Shown in pieces: positions 54,835 to 64,000 of a DNA stretch of 64,000 bases. The translations under genes were made by a program, and so were the position numbers. The stretch lies in NCBI RefSeq assembly GCF_932526225.1, contig NC_064034.1, positions 20,735,747 through 20,799,746 on the forward strand. The letters run 5' to 3'. This DNA comes from Nematostella vectensis (taxonomy: Eukaryota > Cnidaria > Anthozoa > Actiniaria > Edwardsiidae). How positions within the stretch are numbered: position 1 is the stretch's first letter; each line of letters starts with the position of its first letter. A model generated the notes under the pieces. The model ran no database searches. It was not told the DNA's origin and was given only the letters and a program-made list of their open reading frames with translations.

Positions 54835-57800
54835 TGTAATGATTTGCGGTCTTTATTTAATCAATATATTGGGCATAATTGTCAGGATGTAGCATTATGT
54901 GTTGATGCGAGCGCATGTAGTCAAGAAAGAAAATTAAGTTTCATATTACAATATTATTGCGAGATTAATCTCTAACGATTTAGTTCTATATTACTAGTGT
55001 GAGCGAAGAGTTGCATGATATCATGACATCCCCCTTTCCGTGATTAATGATGCAATAAAAGCTTTAACAGTAACTATAAAAAATGTTCTGAATGTTCCAA
55101 CATGCAAACCGTTCCATATAAGTTTTATTCCAATCCGAATAATAATGGTCAGCTAAACAAATCTGTCAGGTGGTTTAGCGATCCTTCCACTGCGTGTAAC
55201 CGCCGCTCCTGGAGGCTTGTTACAGGGTGGGTTATTAGCAGTTATCTTTGGTTCTTGGAGAGCAGGTTGCGACTGGTTCGCGTCAGCGTTGCTATTAGGT
55301 GTTGCTGGTGGAACACTTCTGAGGTGCAGTCTGTTGCGCCTAAGTTCTCCTCCTGTAGCTGTTGTTAGTCGGTAGGATCTTGGCACGTCCTGGAGCTTCC
55401 ACTGCTTCGTCTTATGATCTAGAACGGTCACAGGCTGCCCTGTGTGGAATCGCGGTAGTGGTTTCGTGTGGCGGTCGTAATAGTGTTTCTGAACTTGCTG
55501 TCGATATTTCAGTCGTTCAATAGTGTCGTCACTGTCGCTTGGTCGTGGTATGTTGCGTGGTTGATTGTCCTGTAGTTTCCCGCCCAATAGGAGTTCAGCA
55601 GGCGATGGTAACTTACAATCGATTGGAGTCGCGCAAAGGCAGAGGGGTGCGATGATCAGGTCTGCGTTGGTTTCTCGCGCTTTTATGAGAGCGTTCTCGA
55701 ATCCGAATCCGTTACTTCGTGAGTGCTTCGGCGAGCTTGGTATGTGTTGGAATCCGTATTCCTTTGCGAAGTCGTCGAATTCTTCACTTGTGTATTGTGA
55801 TCCGCTGTCGGATCTGACTACAGCAGGAATTCCGTGTCCGGCAAACACTTATTTCATGGCGTCGATCACAGATTTACTCTTGCAGTTGACCTGGGGCATC
55901 TTCCTCACGAATGGGTTATAATGAGTAATAATCAGAGATTAGCAGAAACTCCGACTTGTCGATATGGAAGAGATCTGACGCGATGGTGTGCCACGGTCGT
56001 GGTGGTATTTCTGATTGGATCAGAGGCTCTTTGCATTGCGCAGGTTGGTTTTAATCACATGTGGTACAGGACTGTGTAAGCTTATCTATGTCCTGGTTTA
56101 GATTTCTCCAGAAGACAGATGCTCTCGCGCGCAACTTTGTTTTCTCAGCGCCTTGGTGGGCGGAGTGAAGCTTTGCGAGAATCTCGCCCTGAAGGGCTGA
56201 TGGAATTATGATGCGATGGCCCTTCAGTAGGATCTCATCGTCAATAGAGATCTCGTCTCGGTATGACCAGTAGGCTTTTACTGTAGGCGGCACTTGTTGG
56301 ATTGTTTCTGGCCATCCGTCATATACAGTCGTTTTCAGTGCATGGAGCTCATCGTCGAGGTTCGTTAGGTCGGTAATACGAGTAAGCATATTGTCGCTGA
56401 ACTGTGTGCATACTTGATGAATCTGCACGTCCATGCCTTTGATGGGCTGTTTCTCTTCGGGTGAGAGCCTTGACAGTGCGTCCGCGATGTGCATGTCCTT
56501 GCCAAGTATGTATTTGATTGTGAAATCATACGGTTGAAGTCTCAGGAGCATTCTTTGCAGCCTTGGCGGTGCGGATGTAAGGTGTTTGAGATGTATGGAT
56601 TCCAGCGGCTTGTGGTCTGAATGGACTGTGAACGAATGTCCAAACAGGTATGTATGGAATCGTTCGCATCCATACACTACAGCCAATAGCTCTCGCTCGA
56701 TGTTTCCATATAGGGTCTCGGCGTCTGTTAGGCTCTTGCTTGCGAATGCCACTGGTTTCCCTTCTTGTAGTAGAGTTGCTCCTATACCTTTGATAGAGGC
56801 GTCGACCTGAAGGACTATTTCCTTAGATTTGTCGAAGTATGTAAGTGTTACCTCGTCACTGATTGACTTCTTTATGCGGTCGAATGCTACTTGGTATTCG
56901 GGTGGATCCCATGTAAAGTGATTTTCTTCTTTCAGTAGTTCTCTCAAGGGAGCTGTGAGAGTGCTCAGGTTGGGGATAAATCGGCCCATTTATGTTGCCA
57001 GCCCAAGAAATGATTTTAGTTCCTTGCGGTTCGTTGGACTCTGCATCTGTTGCAGTACCGATACTTTATAAGGGTCGGGTTTGACTCCTTCTTTTCCACA
57101 GATGACTCCGAAGAACTTGATTTCTTGCTTTTTGATAAAGCACTTTTCGTGGTTCAGCTTGAGGCCGGTTTTGATGCATCTGTCGATCATCCCGTGAAGG
57201 TTCTCGTCGTGTTCCTTGGCGGTCTTTCCGAACACGACTATATCGTCGGCGATTCCTACGACTCCTTGGCATCCCTCAAAAGTCTGGTCGATTTTCGCCT
57301 GGAATACATCTTGTGACATTCGTAAGCCAAATGGCATCCGCGTGTACCGATATCTGCCGAATGGTGAATTAAATGTCGTCAGATAGCTCGACTCTTCGTC
57401 AAGAACTACGTTCCAATAGCCGCTTCTGGCGTCGAGAAGAAGTATTTCGCGCCGGTTAGTTTCGGGAGGATTTCCTCGAGTGTAGGAGTGACGTGGTGCT
57501 CACGTTTGATGGCTTGGTTCAGATCTTTTGGTTCCAGGCAGATCCGGAGCCTACCGTTTGGCTTTTGTCTATACACGAGGCTGTTGACCCATGCTGTTGG
57601 TTCGCCTTCTTGTACCTTTTCTATTATGCCTTGTTTAACCATGTCACCCAGCTCCTGCTTGATGTCATCCTTCAAGCTGATGGCGACTCGACGTGGCGGG
57701 TGGATGACAGGGGTGACGTCAGCATCAAGGGTAATGTGGTATTCCCCCTGAAACTTGCCTTTCCAGTCAAAGCACTGCGGGTACTGATTGATAAGGTGTT

Positions 57801-59443
57801 CGCGGTCACGTATGGGTTCCTGAGCAGAGGTGTGAGCGGTATTACCAGTTGGAGGGTCAGCGGTCTCCGCTGTCTTCTCAATTGAGCAATTAAGGGTTAT
57901 TAGGTTCAGCTCTAGTGCTGATGGAAGTCCTATTATTGCTCGTCCGGGAGCGTCGGCCACGTAGAAACGTGCGCTTGTTGCCTTGTTCTCGTGTGCGCAT
58001 TGTAACTCGCAGATTCCGAGCTGAGCTTTGCTAGATCCGCCGAAAGCTGTTAGTTTTGTGTTTGATTTGGTGAGTGCACCTCGCTTAGGGTAGCCATCAG
58101 TTCCTATGTTTTGCGGAAACATTCCTTTGTAAATTCTCAATGGTAGAATGTTCACTTGCGCGCCTGTGTCAAGTTTCGCCTTTAGTCGTGTGTCTTGTTT
58201 GCTTGCGCTTGGCAATGTTATTCCTAGTGTTACAAGGGCTTCGTTTTGCGTTTCATTCGGACCAATGGCGTTGATATTTATCGTTTCAATCACCAGGCTT
58301 TCGAAATCATTGTCTTCCGCTTCGAGTGCGAAGACACGCCCCTTCCCCTGAGCCCTTTGCCCATTTTGGCGCGGTTTCCCTGATGCCGGTTTTCTACCGA
58401 AATTATTAGGGTTTCGGGGCTTGTTTTGCGCTTCCTGAGATTTTTGCCTACAAACCCTGCTCCAGTGATTTAATTTGGAGCAGTTATTACAGACTGAGCC
58501 ATATGCAGGACATTTTTTCGGCTCATGCTCCGAACAGTTTCCGCATTTCTTATTCTTGGTTCCGGTTCCGGATTTTCCTTTAATTTCATGAACGTTTATT
58601 TGTGGCTCGCTATGAAGCTGTGCAACATGTTCTAAAGTAGCTTCATAGGTTCTGGCGAAGTCGATAGCCTAATCTAAGGATAACTCATCGCTTTTTTCTA
58701 GGCCTTCTCATGTTTAGTGCCAATCACGAGTTGTTCGATGAGACGCTCGTTTATTTCGTCCTGGTCACGAAACTTACACTTTGCGGCCTGATTCCTGCAT
58801 CGGGTCATAAAATTGTCGGTTGTTTCGCTGGGTAATTGTTTGAATTGTTGCAATTGTTATCTCGCAAGTCTAAAATTTTTTCTGGGGGCCAAATGCTTCT
58901 CAAACCTTCCCCAGATCTTCTTAGGTTATCACCGTCGGTTTCCCAGACAAAACTATTATAAATACCACAATAAGAGGTACGAAGCTCTCTCGGTATCCGG
59001 TTTTTTGGAGAATGGCCCGTCAAAAACTAGGTTGCAATATTGTTTGAACTTTCTAAATTCATCTGGGATGTCTTTGGCTTCCCAGTTCATGCTGGGAGGC
59101 ATAAACCCGTCTGCCATCGTCTGGACTGATTATGTTACGCGGTTCGATTACACAATACGTTTTCGCTTTTCTTTGTCTTTATTCTTCTTTTGCCACTTAC
59201 TGGCTTGCTGTGCGCTCTTGTGGATGCTATCCCACTTCTTGGCACCATGTAATGGTTTGCGGTCTTTATTTAATCAATTTATTGAGTATAATTGTCAGGA
59301 TGTAGCATTGTGTGTTGATGCGGGCGCATGTAGTTGAGAGAGAGAGAATTAAGTTTCATATTACAATAATATTGCGTGATTAATCTCTAACGATTTAGTT
59401 CTATATTACTTGTGTGAGCAAAGCGTTGCATAATATCAGGACA
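54835..59443 (-). mobile_element. Older Ty3/gypsy LTR element inserted in the 41-bp minisatellite
   Basis: LTRs at 54835-55028 (194 bp) and 59248-59443 (196 bp) are alike but differ at ten or more positions. On the element's strand they begin TGTC and end CATTACA. The target duplication AGTAC is at 54830-54834 and 59444-59448. A polypurine tract GGAAAGGGGGA precedes the 3' LTR, and TGGTGCCAAGAAGTGGGA follows the 5' LTR as primer-binding site. LTR divergence and a broken coding region make it older than the element at 17159. It shares little sequence with that element and belongs to a different gypsy lineage. Confidence 0.93.
55153..59117 (-). pseudogene. Decayed gag-pol of the older gypsy element
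   Basis: Gag starts at ATG 59117 (MADGFMPPSMNWEAKDIPDE) and breaks up near 58680. Zinc-knuckle residues (CNNCSKLNHWSRVC) lie near 58460. 58293-57406 carries the protease site LDTGAQVNILPL and the N-terminal RT fingers. A frameshift near 57405 is followed by 57337-56990 with the RT catalytic GIADDIVVFG. A TAA at 56990-56992 stands in the LGLAT-MGRFIP junction where a sense codon (probably Tyr) is expected. 56989-56051 holds RNase H (QVDASIKGIGA, SDHKPLESI) and the integrase finger. 55848-55153 holds the rest of the integrase (VRSDSGSQYTSEEF) after another frameshift. The breaks mean no functional polyprotein. Confidence 0.88.
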
Positions 59444-59448
59444 AGTAC

Positions 59449-62400
59449 ACATGTTCCTGTCTTGTGTACTATATACCCACCCTGAGTACACAAGTTCCTG
59501 TCTTGTCTACTATATTGCCACCCTGAGTACACATGTTCCTGTCTTGTCTACTATATTCCCACCCTGAGTACACATGTTCCTTTCTTAAGTACTATATACC
59601 CACCCTGAGTACACATGTTCTTGTCTTGTCTACTATATACCCACCCTGAGTACAAATGTTCCTGTCTCGTCTATTATATATACCCACCCTGAGTACACAT
59701 GTTCCTGTCTTGTATACTATATACCCACCCTGAGTACACATGTTTTTGTCTTGTCTACTATATACCCACCCTGAGTACACATGTTCCTGTCTTGTCTACT
59801 ATACATCCACCCTGAGTACACATGTTTCTGTCTTGTATACTATATACCCACCCTAAGTACACATGTTTCTGTCTTGTATACTATATACTCACCCTGAGTA
59901 CACGTTCCTGTCTTGTATACTATATACCCACCCTAAGTACACATGTTCCTGTCTTGCATACTATATGCCCGCCCTGAGTTCACATGTTCCTGTTTTGTGT
60001 GCTATATACCCACCCTAAGTACACATGTTCTTGTCTTGTCTATTATATATACCCACCCTGAGTACACATGTTCCTGTCTTGTGTGCTATATACCCACCCT
60101 GAGTACACATGTTCCTGTCTTGTGTGCTATATACCCATCCTGAGTACACATGTTCCTGTCTTGTGTGCTATATACCCAACCTGAGTACACATGTTTCTGT
60201 CTTGAATACTATATACCCACCCTGAGTACACGTTTCTGTCTTGTCTACTATATACCCACCCTGAGTACACATGTTCATGTCTTGTATACCATATACCCAC
60301 CCTGAGTACACATGTTCCTGTCTTGTGTGCTATATACCCACCCTGAGTACACATGTACCTGTCTTGTATGCTATATACCCACCCTGAGTACACATGTTCC
60401 TGTTTTGTTTACTATATACTCACCCTGAGTACACATGTTCCTTTCTTGTGTACTATATACCCACCCTGAGTACACATGTTCCTGTCTTGTCTACTATATA
60501 CCCCCCCTGAGTACACATGTTCCTGTCTTGTCTACTATATACCCACCCTGGGTACACATGTTTCTGTCTTGTATACTATATACCCACCCTGGGTACACAT
60601 GTTTCTGTCTTGTATACTATATACCCACCCTAAGTACACATGTTTCTGTCTTGTATACTATATACCCACCCTAAGTACACATGTTCCTGTTTTGTGTGCT
60701 ATATACCCACACTAAGTACACATGTTCTTGTCTTGTCTATTATATATACCCTACCTGAGTACACATGTTTCTGTCTTGAATACTATATACCCACCCTGAG
60801 TACACATGTTCCTGTCTTGTGTGCTATATACCCACCCTGAGTACACATGTTCCTGTCTTGTGTGCTATATACCCACCCTGAGTACACATGTTCCTGTCTT
60901 GTGTGCTATATACCCAACCTGAGTACACATGTTCCTGTCTTGAATACTATATACCCACCCTGAGTACACATGTTTCTGTCTTGTCTACTATATACCCACC
61001 CTGAGTACACATGTTCATGTCTTGTATACCATATACCCACCCTGAGTACACATGTTCCTGTCTTGTGTGCTATATATACCCACCCTGAGTACACATGTTT
61101 CTGTCTTGTATGCTATATACCCACCCTGAGTACACATGTTCCTGTTTTGTTTACTATATACTCACCCTGAGTACACATGTTCCTGTCTTATCTACTATAT
61201 ACCCACCCTGGGTACACATGTTTCTGTCTTGTATACTATATACCCACCCTAAGTACACATGTTTCTGTCTTGTGTGCTATATACCCACCCTGAGTACACA
61301 TGTTCCTGTCTTGTGTGCTATATACCCACCCTGAGTACACATGTTCCTGTCCAGTATACTATATACCCACCCTAAGTACACATGTTCCTGTCTTGTATGC
61401 TATATACCCACCCTGAGTACACATGTTCCTGTCTTGTTTACTATATACCCACCCTGAGCACAAATGTTCCTGTCTTGTCTACTATATACCCACCCTGAGT
61501 ACACATGTTCCTGTCTTGTGTGCTGTATACCCACCCTGAGTACACATGTTCCTATCTTGTCTACTATATACCCACCCTGAGTACACATGTTTTTGTCTTG
61601 TCTACTATATACCCACCCTGAGTACACATGTTCCTGTCTTGTCTACTATACATCCACCCTGAGTACACATGTTTCTGTCTTGTATACTATATACCCACCC
61701 TAAGTACACATGTTTCTGTCTTGTATACTATATACTCACCCTAAGTACACATGTTCCTGTTTTGTGTGCTATATACCCACCCTAAGTACACATGTTCTTG
61801 TCTTGTCTATTATATATACCCACCCTGAGTACACATGTTCCTGTCTTGTGTGCTATATACCCACCCTGAGTACACATGTTCCTGTCTTGTGTGCTATATA
61901 CCCATCCTGAGTACACATGTTCCTGTCTTGTGTGCTATATACCCAACCTGAGTACACATGTTTCTGTCTTGAATACTATATACCCACCCTGAGTACACAT
62001 GTTTCTGTCTTGTCTACTATATACCCACCCTGAGTACACATGTTCATGTCTTGTATACCATATACCCACCCTGAGTACACATGTTCCTGTCTTGTGTGCT
62101 ATATACCCACCCTGAGTACACATGTACCTGTCTTGTATGCTATATACCCACCCTGAGTACACATGTTCCTGTTTTGTTTACTATATACTCACCCTGAGTA
62201 CACATGTTCCTTTCTTGTGTACTATATACCCACCCTGAGTACACATGTTCCTGTCTTGTCTACTATATACCCCCCCTGAGTACACATGTTCCTGTCTTGT
62301 CTACTATATACCCACCCTGGGTACACATGTTTCTGTCTTGTATACTATATACCCACCCTGGGTACACATGTTTCTGTCTTGTATACTATATACCCACCCT

Positions 62401-64000
62401 AAGTACACATGTTTCTGTCTTGTATACTATATACCCACCCTAAGTACACATGTTCCTGTTTTGTGTGCTATATACCCACACTAAGTACACATGTTCTTGT
62501 CTTGTCTATTATATATACCCTACCTGAGTACACATGTTTCTGTCTTGAATACTATATACCCACCCTGAGTACACATGTTCCTGTCTTGTGTGCTATATAC
62601 CCATCCTGAGTACACATGTTCCTGTCTTGTGTGCTATATACCCAACCTGAGTACACATGTTTCTGTCTTGAATACTATATACCCACCCTGAGTACACATG
62701 TTTCTGTCTTGTCTACTATATACCCACCCTGAGTACACATGTTCATGTCTTGTATACCATATACCCACCCTGAGTACACATGTTCCTGTCTTGTGTGCTA
62801 TATACCCACCCTGAGTACACATGTACCTGTCTTGTATGCTATATACCCACCCTGAGTACACATGTTCCTGTTTTGTTTACTATATACTCACCCTGAGTAC
62901 ACATGTTCCTTTCTTGTGTACTATATACCCACCCTGAGTACACATGTTCCTGTCTTGTCTACTATATACCCCCCCTGAGTACACATGTTGCTGTCTTGTC
63001 TACTATATACCCACCCTGGGTACACATGTTTCTGTCTTGTATACTATATACCCACCCTGGGTACACATGTTTCTGTCTTGTATACTATATACCCACCCTA
63101 AGTACACATGTTTCTGTCTTGTATACTATATACCCACCCTAAGTACACATGTTCCTGTTTTGTGTGCTATATACCCACACTAAGTACACATGTTCTTGTC
63201 TTGTCTATTATATATACCCTACCTGAGTACACATGTTTCTGTCTTGAATACTATATACCCACCCTGAGTACACATGTTCCTGTCTTGTGTGCTATATACC
63301 CACCCTGAGTACACATGTTCCTGTCTTGTGTGCTATATACCCACCCTGAGTACACATGTTCCTGTCTTGTGTGCTATATACCCAACCTGAGTACACATGT
63401 TCCTGTCTTGAATACTATATACCCACCCTGAGTACACATGTTTCTGTCTTGTCTACTATATACCCACCCTGAGTACACATGTTCATGTCTTGTATACCAT
63501 ATACCCACCCTGAGTACACATGTTCCTGTCTTGTGTGCTATATATACCCACCCTGAGTACACATGTTTCTGTCTTGTATGCTATATACCCACCCTGAGTA
63601 CACATGTTCCTGTTTTGTTTACTATATACTCACCCTGAGTACACATGTTCCTGTCTTATCTACTATATACCCACCCTGGGTACACATGTTTCTGTCTTGT
63701 ATACTATATACCCACCCTAAGTACACATGTTTCTGTCTTGTGTGCTATATACCCACCCTGAGTACACATGTTCCTGTCTTGTGTGCTATATACCCACCCT
63801 GAGTACACATGTTCCTGTCCAGTTTACTATATACCCACCCTAAGTACACATGTTCCTGTCTTGTATGCTATATACCCACCCTGAGTACACATGTTCCTGT
63901 CTTGTTTACTATATACCCACCCTGAGTACAAATGTTCCTGTCTTGTCTACTATATACCCACCCTGAGTACACATGTTCCTGTCTTGTGTGCTGTATACCC
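59449..64000. repeat. 41-bp minisatellite, right part, with 699-bp higher-order units
   Basis: More than 100 units of the same 41-bp repeat continue to the right edge. Units vary in TTCCTG/TTTCTG, GTGTGC/GTATAC/GTCTAC and CTGAG/CTAAG. The block at 62204-62902 is repeated almost exactly at 62903-63601 (17 units, 699 bp). A copy of the block's start lies 1769 bp earlier at 60435, and 60970 matches 63438. Short ORFs such as MFLSCILYTHP on both strands are repeat artefacts. Confidence 0.95.

Noticed and set aside
59592-63802. Many short ORFs such as MFLSCILYTHP on both strands
   Set aside because: Artefacts of the 41-bp repeat.
1-64000. CRISPR array, operon or bacterial system
   Set aside because: The repeats are contiguous without unique spacers, and genes have introns and belong to animal families, so a prokaryotic reading does not fit.
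1-64000. tRNA or rRNA genes
   Set aside because: I saw no cloverleaf with A and B boxes and no rRNA-like stretch. A dedicated scan was not possible.

Overview
This window is animal genomic DNA, most likely from a cnidarian and probably an anthozoan such as a sea anemone. Its genes carry GT-AG introns, it has large minisatellites, LTR and Penelope-like retroelements, and metazoan families: FGF, a rhodopsin-class GPCR, SEA/EGF/cadherin-like membrane proteins, a vesicular amino acid transporter family and TCEANC2. The species assignment is an inference from gene content. No database could be searched.

Layout. (1) 1-7096 is one minisatellite of 44-49 bp units that runs off the left edge. (2) 7.1-29.4 kb is a tandem array of four intronless amino acid transporter genes (AA_trans/SLC32 type), each with duplicated flanks. 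Copies 1 (8506-9789) and 4 (27548-28831) are intact. Copy 2 (16908-22673) is split by a young Ty3/gypsy LTR element with identical 123-bp LTRs and a CTTCT target duplication. A head-to-head pair of Penelope-like elements sits about 250 bp upstream of copy 2. Copy 3 (24428-25710) has a one-base deletion. (3) 30.1-30.6 kb holds a small TIR/SEFIR-like ORF. (4) 33.7-35.5 kb holds a two-exon class A GPCR.

(5) 36.2-39.0 kb, minus strand, holds two exons of TCEANC2. (6) 39.5-42.9 kb, minus strand, holds a four-exon gene for a secreted cysteine-rich protein of 230 aa with a possible GPI-type tail. I assembled it by matching intron phases. (7) 44.5-47.3 kb, minus strand, holds a three-exon FGF gene of 219 aa with the 104-bp middle exon usual for the family. 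A 65-bp tandem repeat has copied its exon-2 splice acceptor eight times. (8) 48.4-54.4 kb and probably beyond, minus strand, holds the 3' part (ten exons, 486 aa) of a membrane protein with a cysteine-rich module, a cadherin-like region, EGF domains, a Thr-rich stalk, a SEA domain, a transmembrane segment and a Tyr-rich tail. Its introns are swollen by 30-bp and 19-bp minisatellites. (9) 54.4-64.0 kb is a 41-bp minisatellite, interrupted by an older, decayed Ty3/gypsy element (54835-59443) with an AGTAC target duplication.

The genes do not form an operon or one pathway. The connecting themes are local duplication (transporter array, minisatellites with higher-order units) and elements inserted into genes, promoters and introns. 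The most unusual observations are the multiplied splice acceptor in the FGF gene, the complementary defects of the inverted Penelope pair, and the repeat-laden introns of the SEA-domain gene.
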